Shown piece after piece: positions 51,341 to 64,000 of a stretch of DNA of 64,000 nucleotides (positions are counted from its first letter, which is position 1; the number at the start of each line of letters is the position of its first letter). The notes under the pieces were generated by a model. The model was given only the letters and a program-made list of their open reading frames with translations. It made no database searches and was not told the origin of the DNA. The position numbers were made by a program, and so were the translations under genes. The stretch spans positions 1,764,771 through 1,828,770 of the forward strand of contig KV748204.1 in NCBI GenBank assembly GCA_001692895.1. The letters run 5' to 3'. Source of the stretch: Cenococcum geophilum 1.58 (lineage: Eukaryota > Ascomycota > Dothideomycetes > Gloniales > Gloniaceae).

Positions 51341-52477
51341 AAATATAATTATAATTAATTTATTAAATACTTACTTTACTAGTTTAAGCTTATTGTTTTA
51401 TATTTATCTATATACCTAACCTATTAATACGTCCACTGTAGTATTTCCTACGGGGCTTTGTTATACCGGGCCTACTCGTACGAAAGTAAGAATATCCGAC
51501 TCTACCCCTTTACTACCTTTTTCGAAAGTGCTGTGAAAATAAGCGAGCCACCTGTACGCATATACTTGTTTTTAAAAACGCTTCTATCCCTTAACCCGCC
51601 AAAATTCGTCCACACGTTATCGACAAGGATTTACCAATTAAATCAATGCCATGCTCAGGAATATACAACTAATGTAGAGAGGTTCGAAATCGAGCAACGG
51701 CCAAGGCTCCGGGGGAGGCTTTTTTGAGACACGATTTGGTTGAACGTTATATTGAGTCGGCTGAACAAGGTCTATATCACTGGAAGTACAATTAGAAGGC
51801 ATGGTTTGATCAGCCTATGCGCGTTGTTCTGATCCTGGTGTTCTGCACGGACAGCTTTCTTTGTGGACGTTCGCGATAACTACTAAAAAAAGTCTTATTT
51901 TGTACAACTAGTAGATAGAACTATAAAATAGATACTGCCTTGTAATTTTAGGTACGTAGCAGCTTAGTAGATAATATAGTGATAGAGCTTTTAGGGGTAG
52001 TTAGTATTTAGAGGCTGAGGGTACACTAGGCTTGTGGAGATGTTGATTTATTGAGAAGCGGAATTACGGCTCCAGGAATTTGGTAGGAGGAATTCTTGAT
52101 GTTGTAGCTTATGAAATATAAATGATTCACAGAGCTAAACCTGGTCTGCCTTTGCTAGACTAGTGAGAGATGTCGCGGTCGTTTAATGTAGTTTAACATG
52201 GAAAAGCTTCTCCTTCCTGCTCCATATCATTCCGTGCTCAAGCCCAATCACGAGACAGGGGCCGTATTACCTCGGCGATGACGATGCAATACACTAGATT
52301 GCGATACTTCCGCTCTCCGTATCCCTTCCAGATATATCAACAGATTAAGCGCTTCATCCTACCAGACTTTGTATCCGTCAATCGGCTTTTACCCGTATCC
52401 ATTCCTCCACCTCTGTATTTGTCTCTATATACACTCCTAGCTGTCGGGCGTCTGGACCGTGGAACCCCAAATTCACC
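51341..52477 (+). promoter_or_regulatory. Upstream region of the Lon gene
   Basis: The first about 100 bp are still AT-rich repeat. From about 51,440 the composition is gene-like. An open frame of 89 codons at 51458-51727 has no recognisable feature and I do not call it. The last 200 bp before the start codon are pyrimidine-rich, as is common in fungal core promoters. No specific regulatory site can be named. Confidence 0.4.
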
Positions 52478-55417
52478 ATGGGCAAGTCCCCCTCGAAAGC
52501 CGAACCCAAGGTCTTGCCTATCCTCCCTCTTACCAGTCCCTCTGTGCTTCTCCCAGGAGTCACACTTCGTGTTCCCATCACCAACCGTGCCGATGTCACC
52601 GCCGTCCTCGCCAAGATCTACTCACGCGCTACGACCGCAAAACCAGATGCCACCATCACGGTCGGTTGCGTGCCGCTAAACTCGACTCTGGTCAGCAAAA
52701 ATGGGAAACTGCTGTTGGATGAAGGAGATGGGGATGCGAGAACCAAGGGAAAGGCAGTTTATGAGAGTGATCCAGTCGTCGCGAAGAATAAAGATCTCTT
52801 TGGGTTTGGGTGTGTGGCAAAGGTGTCTGGGGTGCAGGGACGGCGGCAGGGCGAACTAGCGTTGGTAGTAGAGGGGCTGGGCAGGTTTAGGATTGAGAAG
52901 ATACTGCAGGAGAAACCGTATTTTGAGGGGATGATTGAGGTGGTCGAAGATCAAGGTATGTGATCCCTTCTATAATATCTGCCCGAGCATTCGAGGAATA
53001 TGGGAGGATGATAGAATGCATAATGGGATAAAACTATAGTAACGGAGAATTTGAATGGGCATTGGCTATGATAAGCTAACGGTTGGAAAGTAGTCAATGC
53101 CTCGAATACGGAGGTTGCAGAACTCTTCCAGCATTTAAAGCAGCTTTCTCGCGAGCTCCTTGCACTAGTTCGCCTCTCCTCCATCCTTCCCCGCAGCCCA
53201 TCCGTCTCACTATCCCCCATCGTCGCACGTAGGCTAGAACTCTATATCGCGCGCAAGAACATTGGAGAAGCAGGTTCTTTGGCAGACTTCATGGCGAATG
53301 TTGTTGACTGCACACACGAGGAGAAATTGAGAATACTGGCTGCGTTAGATGTAAAGGATAGATTGGAACGAGTAATTGAGGTGTTGCAGAGGCAGATCCA
53401 AGGGATCCAGGGAAGCACGAGGATCACAGTATCATCAAGCACTTCACCAAGCGGAACATTTGATATAGACCGTCTAAGGAAATTGCAACAAGAGGCACTG
53501 CTTAGGAGAGGCACGAATGGACTCCCCGGTGGTATACCTCCAGGTTTCCTGGGCTTCCCTGGAGGAAATCAGGGCGGTGAAGAAGTCAATGAGCTGGACG
53601 AATTAAAAAAGAGGTTGGAGGAGGCGAAACTGTCACCCGAGGCAGATAAAGTGGCGCAAAGAGAATTACAGAGACTCCAGAAGATGAATCCGGCGCAGGC
53701 GGAGTATCAGGTTTGCCGAAATTATCTAGAAAATCTAGCAGAGATTCCGTGGAGTAAGACGACGGAGGATCGTCTCGATGCTGCCACTTTGGCACGGGCA
53801 AAGAAACAGCTTGATGATGATCATTATGGGCTGGAAAAGATCAAAAAAAGATTACTGGAATATCTGGCGGTCCTAAAATTGAAACATGCGGCGAATGCTG
53901 ACCTCGATTTGCAAATTAAGCAGTTGACCGCTGCTGCTACTGGTGCTAAAAATGAGAAAAAGGAAGATGAAGCAGAGAAACCCACCTCAAAAGAGCCGGG
54001 GGAAGCAGAATTAAGACTACTAGAGAAGAAGCGTATGGTTGACAAATCCCCTATTCTCCTCCTCGTAGGTCCTCCGGGAACAGGCAAAACAAGTCTCGCT
54101 AAGTCTGTGGCCGCTGCACTTGGACGCAAATTCCACCGCATCTCTCTCGGTGGTGTACGAGACGAGGCTGAAATCCGCGGACATCGACGAACGTACGTAG
54201 CTGCGATGCCTGGACTCATTGTTAATGGGCTGAAAAAGGTTGGCGTCGCAAACCCAGTCTTCCTGCTCGATGAAATTGATAAGCTAGGCATGAGCAACTT
54301 CCACGGCGATCCGAGCGCTGCGATGTTGGAAGTGTTAGATCCGGAGCAGAATCACACATTCACCGATCATTATGTCAATATTCCCGTTGATTTAAGCAAA
54401 GTACTTTTCATCGCCACCGCTAACTCTCTTGATACAATTCCGCCTCCTCTCCTTGACCGTATGGAGATGATCCAGCTATCCGGATACACTACTCTCGAAA
54501 AACGCCACATTGCAACCCGACATCTGCTCCCCAAGCAAATCACTACTAATGGCCTTGCCTCTGACCTTGTGCAATTCACTCCGGAGGTTCTAGACAAGAT
54601 CATAGCTGCTTACACCCGTGAGTCTGGCGTGCGCAACCTCGAGCGCGAGATAGGCTCCGTCTGCCGCTCTAAAGCCGTTGAATATGCTTCCGCAAAGGAC
54701 ACAAATTCACTAACCGCATATAACCCGGTCGTATCTCTAGCCGATCTCGATACCATCCTCGGGATTGAGCGCTTCAGTGAGGAACTCGCGGAGCAGCACT
54801 CACGACCCGGCGTTGTTACTGGCCTGGTCGCTTACAGCACTGGTGGGCAAGGTAGCATCCTCTTCATCGAAGTCGCCGATATGCCTGGGTCAGGTCGCGT
54901 ACAGCTGACTGGAAAGCTGGGCGATGTGCTGAAAGAGAGTGTAGAGGTTGCCTTGACATGGGTGAAAGCTCATGCATACGAACTGGCATTAACGCACTCG
55001 CTAGAGGAAGATATCATGAAGAATCGCAGTATCCATGTGCATTGCCCAAGCGGCGCAATCCCCAAAGACGGACCTAGCGCTGGGCTGGCGCATACTATTG
55101 CCCTTATCTCACTGTTCAGCGGAAAGCCGGTCCCGCCAACTTTGGCTATGACTGGTGAGGTGAGCCTGAGGGGGAGAGTCTTGCCGGTTGGTGGGATCAA
55201 GGAGAAACTCATTGGGGCGTTGAGGGCTGGGGTGGAGAAGGTGTTATTGCCAGAGGGAAATAGGAAGGATATTAGGGATATACCCATTGAAGTGCTCGAG
55301 GGATTGCAGATTGTGCATGTTGCCCACATCTGGGACGCGCTGAGGTGTGTGTGGCCTGAGGCGAGTTGGCCAGGAGAGAGGAGATGGGGCGCTGGTGGTT
55401 TTGAGAGTAGATTGTAG
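52478..55417 (+). CDS. pln: Lon protease homologue, peroxisomal (PTS1 SRL)
   Basis: This is an ATP-dependent serine protease of the peroxisomal matrix that unfolds and degrades damaged matrix proteins. Exons are 52478-52955 and 53094-55417. The 138-nt intron (GTATGT, branch GCTAAC at 53075-53080, acceptor TAG) splits a Val codon G|TC, giving 933 aa, normal for the family. The N-terminal LON substrate-binding domain covers about residues 12-262. The AAA+ Walker A is GPPGTGKT (485-492) and Walker B is VFLLDE (548-553). The protease domain spans about 730-925 with catalytic Ser821 in KDGPSAG and Lys864 in GGIKEK, spaced by 43 residues as in bacterial Lon. The C-terminus is SRL, a type-1 peroxisomal signal. 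There is no mitochondrial presequence (it starts [18 protein letters not shown]), which separates it from mitochondrial Pim1. The ATG is in a good context (CACCATGG). All catalytic residues are present. Confidence 0.96.
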
Positions 55418-55900
55418 AGTGCCAGCGAGCCTTATGTGTTTGGACTCAATCTTAGGATGAGGTGTGCATGCGTTTGAGGAGCTTTTTCGGGGACATTAAC
55501 AGATCCGTGTAATATTGAAGTGCTTATTAGAGTTTCTAATGGTATTTGTCTCACGTTAGGGAGCTAATAGTGATGAAGGCTAGGATAGGGTGTCTTCTTA
55601 CTTCCCTACTCCAACTCTAACCTATGCACATGGCTAAGAGCAATTACGAATATTCTAATTCTTCTAGTTCCTTTTAAACTAACACCAGCATCACGTTTTA
55701 ACTTCGTATAATTGGTCGGAACGGCCTTTATAATTCCTCTATACTATAGCACTAAACCTTACTGTATAGAATCTTCACTATGTTATTCCTAGAGGTAATA
55801 GGTACGTGCAAGCCGCTGAAACAATTTACAGTGATCCGCAAAAGATCGCCAAGCCCACGTACAACCCGCATCGCACCCCACTAAAATTTGTATGAGGTTT
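55418..55900. other. Lon 3' flank and transition to repeat
   Basis: Probable 3' UTR and terminator, then increasing TpA content. A short GC-richer patch at about 55,800-55,880 directly precedes the repeat and may be a less-mutated element end. No gene is seen. Confidence 0.45.
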
Positions 55901-57466
55901 AATGCTAGCTATTAAAGACCTAGCAAATGTTAGTAAATAGCCGTAAGTAGCTTAAAATAAAGTTTAAGTTTAGCTTAATTAATAATTATATAGGACCTTT
56001 TGTGTTTTCTATGGCTTCTAACAGACGTAATAAGCTAGCTAAACTGCCGACCTGCGTATTAAGGCGTCCTTCTAAAATATTAAAGAAGCGCTCCCATTTA
56101 ATATCGACGCCCTTTATACCGGCAGTTAAGAAAGCAAGACCTAGGGCAGCGCCTTAGCCTCCTACACGTGTTTCCCCGCCTCTATACCCTAAGAGTATTA
56201 CCGTTTACGCCATTACCCCCGGCGTTTACCTAGCCTTTAATAGATATAGATGCAGAGGATAATAACGAGGAAGAGAAGGAGGTAGAGGACGATAAGATAG
56301 AGGAGCCGCCGCCGCCGCTAATAGTACGTTTTATAAGTATATAGAAGGTATTTAATAAAAAGGATATTCTATCTAGGACTTAATTAGTAATATTAAATTA
56401 GATTATACTCTACCTGATTATAATTAAGGTTTAGAGGGGAAAGCTTCTAAGAGATCTCTTATTATAAAGTTTAAAGTCTAGTAGCTTAAGGCGATTGCCT
56501 TATATAAGAACGCGCGGGCTTATAATTTCTATTAATAGTAAATTAATAACTATAAGGACCCTTAGTAGGCGGTTAAGATTATAAAGAAGTAGTATTTACG
56601 CTAGCTATTAAAATCCTTAAGGCTTAACTTTATATTAAGTTTAGTTAAGGAAAAAAAGGTAATTCTAGTAATACCGATACCTATATTAAATTAGCAAGTA
56701 AGTAATATATTAGGAGAAAAAAGGACTGCTATATAAGCTTAACTTAATAATTTACCTAAGCTATTTACCGCTAAGGAGGACGCCGGTAATTACGTCCCTA
56801 AGATAGTTTATAGGTAGTCTTATTTAAATAAGCACTATAGTAACTATTCTATATCGTATTAGCGTAATAGTTAATTATTAACCATACTAGATTATATCCT
56901 CTACTATTATCCTATTAGCTTAGAAAATCTAATATATTAGAACTATAAGCTATTAAAGGGAGAGTTTACTATAGATTAGCCTTTATAGAATATTATTATT
57001 TAGCTTATAAACTAGAAGAAGAAAGGCCGTAAAAGTAATAAGATAAAGTAGTTAAAGAAAAAGGATAATACTATTAACAGTCTTAGCCTTAACCTTAGCT
57101 CCCTATATACCCTCTACACTACCCTTTATATCTATATTTAATAGTTAACTAGCCTTATAATTCTAGCCCTATTTAGTTAAAGATAAACCTAGTTAAGCTA
57201 CTTAAATTCTTCTTTAGATAGCTTATTAACTAGCTAGAGTTTAATAATAAGTAGTAAAGGGAGATTCTTAAGCTAATTAAGGTAAGGTTAGTAGAGGAGA
57301 TATAGAATATTAATATATTAAAGGCGTTAAAAAGGGAGTATAAAGGTATAACTAATAAGATATAGGAGGCGTATAAGTTTAAGATATGAATATTAGTAGG
57401 GATAAGAGGTAAGATCTCTACTTTTAAGCTATTAAGGTAGTAGATAGATTTAAACTATATATCCTA
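55901..57466 (+). pseudogene. Unidentified repeat ORF relic
   Basis: From an ATG at about 56,011 the plus strand reads MASNRRNKLAKLPT and then a proline/arginine-rich segment with RIP-type stops. Further on are an acidic patch (about 56,255-56,310) and basic helical stretches. I do not recognise a domain. It is repeat-like in composition and cut at 57466 by the left LTR of G5. A Gag-like or LINE ORF1-like protein is possible. Confidence 0.4.
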
Positions 57467-57881
57467 TATAACAAAGCATTATAGGAAATACTACGGTAGA
57501 CTTGTTAATGGGCTAGGTATATAGGTATAGGTTAAGTTAACAAATAAATATAACTAGTAGAGTAGGTTGCCTAATAGATTAACTCTAATTATATTCTAAG
57601 ATTTACTATAAAGAAGAGAATTATCTACGGTAGGGACTGTAGTCCTTTTAAATATATAATACTACGCCTAAGAAATGTACTAAGTACGTTAGTATGTTAG
57701 TATATCGCGTTTATATATTCCTATATTCCTACGTTCCAAACTTATAACATAACTAGCTATATAACTTAACTACCCCTTATTTTATAGCTTAATTAATTCT
57801 AGCGCCTCCCGTACTATCTTAACTAACCTATATATATCTCTTCTTAGTAGTGCTACTACTGTTAATATAAGGTCCGTAACA
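57467..57881 (-). repeat. G5 left LTR
   Basis: 415 bp, alignable with the G6 LTR (61651-62053) through the shared blocks TACTACGGTAGACTTGTTAA and ATTACTATAAAG-like sequence. It ends CCGTAACA. Confidence 0.85.
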
Positions 57882-60800
57882 CCACCCCCCTCCTCTCTAT
57901 CTTCGTCCTTAAAGATATCTTCTATCTCTAAGTTATTTATTAAAGGTATAGTATTCCTATCTTTAATTTAATAAATTTCATTATTCCTAATACCTCCTAT
58001 TAAATACTCTATATCTAATTATTATAACTAGCTAGTAACTATAATTCCCTTACTTAGTAAAGTTATACTATCCTATTTTTAGTATATATTACAATTATAG
58101 CTCTATCTAATTGCTAACCTTCTTCCTATACTAAATATACGTAAGCGAATATATGGTTATCCTATAACGTTTAATCTATCTCTAACGTTAAGTATACGCG
58201 TCTTATTATTCTTTATAACTATTTAGTTCCTTATTTAATTTACTTTAGGGTTTTATATATTAGTAGCGGCTAAAAAACTAAAGGGTAAGCTAGCCAAGGC
58301 CCTTTTTAAAGTTTAACGCCGTTTTAATAAGGCGTTTTAGGCCCTAATGGCTTAACTAAATACTTATACCCGCCTAAGCCATCTAATAAAAGTTTATAAA
58401 AAAGTATGCTTAAAGGAGTTACGTCTTACCGAATAAGGTTTAGCCGATCTTAAGGCTAAAAAGGCTAAAAAGGATTCTAATTAAGAAGAGGCGGAAACAA
58501 CTTATACGCTAGTAGTAGATCCCCTAAATAATCTAGCTCATCTGTTACCTTTAACTAATCCCTTTATTTTTAGCTTCTTCTTAATATTACCTAACCTATT
58601 TTCTTTTAATACTCTTATACCTTTCCTATAGCGTTCTTTAGGTTCTATAATAGTTTTTAAATAGTCTTATTATAGCCTATCTACTTAACTTTATACTATA
58701 TTTTATCGTCTATATTCTTATAACTAATAATCTTTAAAACTTGCTATTTGTCTTCTTCTTATCCTCTATATATATTTACTTTATAAACTAATAGCTTAGC
58801 ATCTCCATATACTGGCTCTAGCATTGCGATATACTATATAGGGTAAATCTTTATCTTTACTAGGAAGCTAAGTCTATATATAACTTCTAAAATCTTAGCT
58901 ATAATTTTAAATAGTCCTAGTCTAACATAGTCTAACTTTTTACTTAGTTATTAACTCTTAAAATTTTTATGTAATAGCTATACTTTATCCCCCTCCTTTA
59001 GATCTAGTTCCTTAGATCTCTTAGCATTATAGTACTTTTTTTTATTATCTTTTTTAATACTAATTTGGCTATGCTATAGAGGTCTTTATAAAGATTTATT
59101 AACGTCTCTATTTTTTATTTAGCTATACTGCTTATTTTCTTTACTTATTATAGTAATAATAATATTATAAGCTTATATCTGTAATTTGCCCAAAATAGTA
59201 ATATCCTTACACCTTTCTATAGTGCTGTATTATATAGAAACTATATAACTAGTAATAGTAATACCTAATTATTCTAGTATTTAATTTAATCTTTTTATCT
59301 ACCTATCTATCTACGAATAATACGCGGTAGAAGTTACTGCTCTAACTCCTTATTCCGCTAAGAATACTTCTTAAAATACTACTATAAATCTTTATTAGTA
59401 CTCTGTGTCTTATAAACACTTCTTTTATATAGATTTTAGCGATATCTTCTGCTAAGATTTCTTCTATATATGCTATAAAGTAGCCCTACTTAGTTAACTT
59501 GTCTACTAGTATAAGGATTACGTTATACTCCTATCCAGCAATAGGATCTTTTAACTTTAGCAACTTTATAATAAAGTCCTATAATATAACTTCCTATAGT
59601 CTTTCTAGTATTTTAATAGGTTGTAGCCCTCCATATAGCTTATGCCTTATTAGTTTATTCCTTTAGCAGTCTAGATATTCCCTTATAGTTTCTCTTACTA
59701 AGCTTTAAATTCCTTAAATAATATACTCCTCCTAAAGTCTTAACATTAGCCCTATAGCTCTATTATATCCTTATATTATTCCCTAATAGAAATCCTTAAT
59801 AAATTCCTTTGTAATACTCTTAAGCATATATATTACTTTTTAATTTTTATATTACTCTAAGTCTAAATCCTTATTCTATACTTCTTAGATCTTTTCCGCC
59901 TAATTACTCTCTAACAAATTATATTCTTAGGTTATGGCGATCTTTAGGTAATTATATCTAATTAATTTATCCTTATCCTTTCGCAACATTGCTCCTAATG
60001 GTTTTTTATTATTCTATAGTTTAGCTTTTCTACTTAGTGCGTCTGCCCTTATAATTTTAGTGCCTTTAGTATATTAAATCTTAAAATAGTATTTTATAAG
60101 CATTTCTGCCTATCTAACTTGTTTTTAATTAAGTTCATTTATTATTAGGAACTCCGTTAGGTTCTTATAATCTATTTTAACTATAAATAGTTTATCTATG
60201 CCTTATAAGAATACTATCTATTTTTTAAGTGCTATACTTATACCTAATAACTCCTTATTATAGGTATTATAGTTTAGTTTTAGTAGTATTATCTTCCGGC
60301 TATAGTATACCACTTGGTGCTATATATTCTTATATTTTTATAATAAGTTTACTCCTAGCGTAAAGTCTAATATATTTATTTCCATAACTGTTTCTAATCC
60401 TAGTTAGTAGATCTTAAAGATTGGCTCTTAGGTAAATAACTCCTTAAGTTCCTTAAACAACTCCTTTTACTTATATTTCTATACCTATAGTTCCTCTTTC
60501 TTTATAAGCCTAGTAAATAATTTAATGTTTTTTAAACACTATATTATAAACCTTCTATAGTAGTTACAAATCCTTAAAAATAACCTTAACTATATTATAT
60601 TCTCTAGTTTTTGCTAACTTACTACAGCTTTAATCTTCTTTAGGTCTATACTAATATAACCTAGTTTAATAATAAATCTAACAAAATTAGTCTTCTATAT
60701 AAGGAACTCGCATTTCTTAATTACTACTAACATCTATTCTTCTTATAGTCTCTTTAAAACCCATTTAACGTGTTCCCTATATTCTCCCTTAGTTATTAAG

Positions 60801-61650
60801 TAGATAATAATAATATTAAAGTATACCATAATAAATTCATTCAAGTGTTCTTCTAATATATTATTAATCCGCTTTTAGAACGTCGCTAGTATATTTATAA
60901 GTCCGAATTATATAACTAATAGTTTATATAGTCCTTCCTTTAACCTAAAGGCTACCTTTTATTTATTGCCCTCTTTAATCCTAATCTAATAGTATACCTA
61001 TCTTAGATTTATCTTTATAAAGATTTATATATTACTTATCCTATTTTAGATTTTGCTAATACTGTTTAACTGTCTATAGTTAATATATAGCCTAAGTTTT
61101 CTATTTTTCTTTGGTATAAATAGTACTGGATAACCTACTAATAATTATAATAGTCTAATATATCCCTTTTATAAGCTCTCCTAGATAAACTCTTTAAGTG
61201 CTCTTAACTCTTCTTTAGTCAGCTTATAGATTAAAAAGAACTTTAGACTTATTTCTGGTTCCAATTCTATTTTATATTTCTATACTATATACTTTAATAG
61301 CTTTTTACTTTCTAGGCTCTATAACTTTTTGCTATACTTATAGTATCTTTTTAGTATATAAGATAACCCTTCCTCAGTTTCCTTATATATTGCTCTAACT
61401 TAGTTACTATACGCCTCTTACGTTATTAAGTATTTCTAATATTAACTTAACCTATAACCCAATTAATCTTTAAATTATATGCCTATAACTAAGGTATTTC
61501 TAGTACTGCCTTATCTTGTCCTAATAGTAGGATATTAAAAGATATCTTAATTAGTCTTCCTTTAATGGTTATCTAAATAGGTTCTGTTTTAAGATTTATA
61601 ATACCTCCTCTATAGGCTATTAGATCTCCTACCTTTAGGAACGTATTAGG
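57467..61650 (-). mobile_element. G5: gypsy chromovirus, 3' portion up to the protease region
   Basis: The left LTR is 57467-57881 (TATAACAAAGC to CCGTAACA), followed by the polypurine tract (plus-strand CCACCCCCCTCC). Minus-strand pol shows integrase tail, integrase, RNase H and RT, with the active-site block at about 60,799-60,828, and the reading reaches the protease-RT junction near 61,630. There it meets the LTR of G6, so gag and the 5' LTR are missing or lie beyond G6. It is related to G1/G2 in pol but has a distinct LTR. A degraded antisense ORF lies at about 58,030-58,570. Confidence 0.85.
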
Positions 61651-64000
61651 TATAACGAAGCCTTATAGAAAATACTACGGTAGACTTGTTAATGGGCTGG
61701 GTATATAGGTATAGAATAGTTAACAACGTAAATATAACTGGTGAAGTGGTTACCTAATAGATTAACTCTAATTATATTCTAAGATTTACTATAAAGAAGA
61801 GAAACTATCTATAAAGACTGTGTGTCCTTAAATATATAACTCCTCCCTATAGTAAAGGGTTTAGTATATCGGTATATTAGTACATCGGTACGTCGCGTTC
61901 CTATATTCTAAACTTATAACGTAACTAGTTATATAACTTAGCTACCCTTTATTCTATAGCTTAATCGGTTTTAGCGCCTCCTATACTATCTTAACTAACC
62001 TATTTATATCTATCCTTAGTAGTTATACTACTGCTAATATAAGGTCCGTAATACTATCCCCCTCCTCTTTATCTTCGTCCTTAAAGATATCTCCTATCTC
62101 TAAGTTGTCTATTAGAGGTATGGCATTCCTATCTTTAATTTAATAACCTTTATTATTCCTAATACCCCCTATTAGATCTTTTACGTTTAATTATTATAAC
62201 TAGCTAGTAACGTTTATTCTTTCCCTTAGTAAAGTTATACTATTCTATTCTCGTTATATAGAGAAGAAGTTAGTATATATTGCGATTATAGCTCTATCTA
62301 GTTATTAACCTTCTTTCTATGCTAAATATACGTGAGCGAATATATGGTTATTATATAATATTTAATCTATCTTTAATGCTAAATATATACGTCTTATTAT
62401 TCTTTATAATTATCTAGTTCCTTATCTAATCTCCTTTAGGGTTGCGCGTATTAGTAGCGGCTAAAAAACTAGAGAGTAAGCTAGCCGAGGCCCTTGCTAA
62501 GGTTTAGCGTTGTTCTAATAAGGCGTCTTAGGCTCTAAAAGCTTAACTAGATATTTATACTTGCCTAAGCCGTTTAATAAAGGTCTATAAAAAGGTATAC
62601 TTAAAAGAGCTTTACTTAATAGATTAAGGTCTATCTAAACTTAAGGCTAAGAAGGCTAAAAAGGATTCTGTTTAAAAAGAGGCGGAAATAGTTTATATAC
62701 TAGTAGTAGATCCCTTAGATAATCTGGCTCGTCTATTACCTTTAACTAATCCCTTTATCTTTAGCTCCTTTTTAATATTACCTAACCTATTTTCTTTTAA
62801 TACTCTTATATCTTTCCTATAGTATTCTTTAAATTTTATAGTAGTTTCTAGGTAGTTTTATTATAGCCTATTTACTTAACCTTATACTATATTTTATTAT
62901 TAATATTCTTATAACTAATAATTTTTAAAACTTACTATTAATTTTTTTCTTATCCTCTATACATGTCTACTTTATAAATTAGTAGCTTAATATTCCTATA
63001 TACTGGCTTTAGTATTACAATATACTATATAGGGTAGATCTTTATTTTAGCTAATAGGTTTAACTTAAATATAACTAGTAAAATCCTCTATATAATTTTA
63101 AAAGGTCCTAGTCTAACATAGTTTAACTTCTTACTTAGTTGTTAACTTTTGAAATTTTTGTATAGTAGCTATACTTTATCCCCCTCCTTAAGATCTAGTC
63201 CCTTAAATCTTTTAGCGTTATAATACCTTTTTATTTTATTTTATACTGACTTTACTAACTCTATAAGGTCTATATAAAGATTTATTAATATCTTTATTTT
63301 TTCTTTAGCTATACTACTTGTTTTCTTTACTTATTATAGTAATAATAATATTCTTAGCTTATATCTATAATTTGCCTTAAATGGTAATATACCTATTTCT
63401 TTTTATAGTGTTGCATTATATATAAACTATATAACTAGTAATAACAATACCTAATTATTCTGTGTATAATTAATATAATATCTTAGATACTATTCTAGCG
63501 TCTAATTTAATCTTTCTATTTATCTATCTATCTATAGATAATATATAGTAAAAGTTACTACTTTAACTCCTTATTCTATTAAGAATACTTTTTAAAATAC
63601 TGCTATAAATCTTAAATCTCTATCTAATATAATCTTATTTAGTACTTTATATCTTATAAACACTTCTTTAATATAGATTCTAGCGACATTTTTTACTAAG
63701 ATTTCTTCCGTATATACTATAAAGTAGCCCTATTTAGTTAACTTGTCTACTATTACTAAGATTATATTATACTCTTATCTAGTAATAGAGTTTTTTTTAT
63801 AACTTTAGTAACTTAATAATAAAGTTCTATAATATAACCTCCTATAATCTCTCTAGTATTTTAATAGGTTATAGCCCTCTATATAGCTTATGCCTTATTA
63901 GTTTATTTTTCTAGCAATCTAAATACTCTTTTATTACTTTCCTCGCGATATTCTAGATTTTATTAATAATATATTCTTCCTAAAGTCTTAATACTAAGCC
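61651..64000 (-). mobile_element. G6: gypsy chromovirus abutting G5, cut by window end
   Basis: The LTR is 61651-62053 (TATAACGAAGCC to CCGTAATA), then a polypurine tract and an antisense ORF relic (about 62,230-62,770). The integrase tail on the minus strand follows (SKGLDLKEGDKV equivalent at about 63,170-63,200), and integrase runs off the window. It is the same family as G5. The simplest reading is that G6 inserted into G5. The target duplication (expected TTAGG from 61646-61650) cannot be checked here. Confidence 0.85.

Noticed and set aside
51458..51727. 89-codon open frame upstream of Lon
   Set aside because: No domain, splice structure or codon pattern supports a gene; it straddles the repeat-to-gene transition.
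53824..54297. Antisense open frame within the Lon gene (157 codons)
   Set aside because: It lies opposite the AAA+ coding region and has no recognisable product; codon structure of Lon explains it.
1..64000. CRISPR arrays, rRNA or tRNA genes
   Set aside because: No regular repeat-spacer array and no convincing tRNA or rRNA sequence was seen. The organism is a fungus, so CRISPR is not expected.

Overview
The window looks like a chromosome segment of a filamentous ascomycete (Pezizomycotina). Two normal protein-coding islands sit in long, very TpA-rich blocks of decayed transposable elements. The protein style of the two genes fits Leotiomycetes or a relative, but I hold that placement weakly. 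In the repeats, coding frames are still readable, but CAG, CAA and TGG codons have largely become TAG, TAA or TAG/TGA while CpG is spared. This is the signature of repeat-induced point mutation (RIP) acting on CpA. The genes show no such damage.

Layout. 1-10505: a Tad1-like LINE (RT, RNase H, CCHC tail) split by a complete 7,967-bp Ty3/gypsy chromovirus (G1) with a CCTAC target duplication. 11081-29841: an 18.8-kb palindrome with no spacer at its axis (about 23192.5). Each roughly 6.1-kb arm carries a Mutator-like transposase gene and a convergent unidentified gene, both broken by many 42-58 nt introns. The left arm was later invaded by a 5,979-bp chromovirus (G4, TSD TGCTG) and the right arm by a 479-bp foldback MITE (TSD TA). 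29852-30752: a composite inverted-repeat element. 31163-36933: iml1, the GATOR1/SEACIT subunit that restrains TORC1 at the vacuole (three exons, 1,885 aa). 37600-43381: an unidentified minus-strand repeat, a 5'-truncated gypsy element (G3) and a Fot1/pogo transposase relic. 43382-51335: a second full-length copy of the G1 family (G2, TSD TCTTA). 52478-55417: a peroxisomal Lon protease ending in the PTS1 signal SRL (two exons, 933 aa). 55900-64000: an unidentified repeat, then two nested or abutting gypsy elements (G5, G6) running off the window.

The two host genes act in separate places: iml1 in amino-acid signalling to TORC1 at the vacuole, and Lon in protein quality control in the peroxisome matrix. 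They are neighbours only in the sense that the intervening 15 kb is repeat.

The most unusual structure is the palindrome. Comparing the arms gives the pre-insertion state of each later insertion, shows that most arm differences are C/T or G/A transitions (RIP after duplication), and reveals introns that share a palindromic octamer, GYATATRC, in clusters. This recalls introner-like elements. The axis coincides with a cluster of ambiguous bases, so the junction itself needs independent support. All calls rest on reading the sequence; no database search was run.
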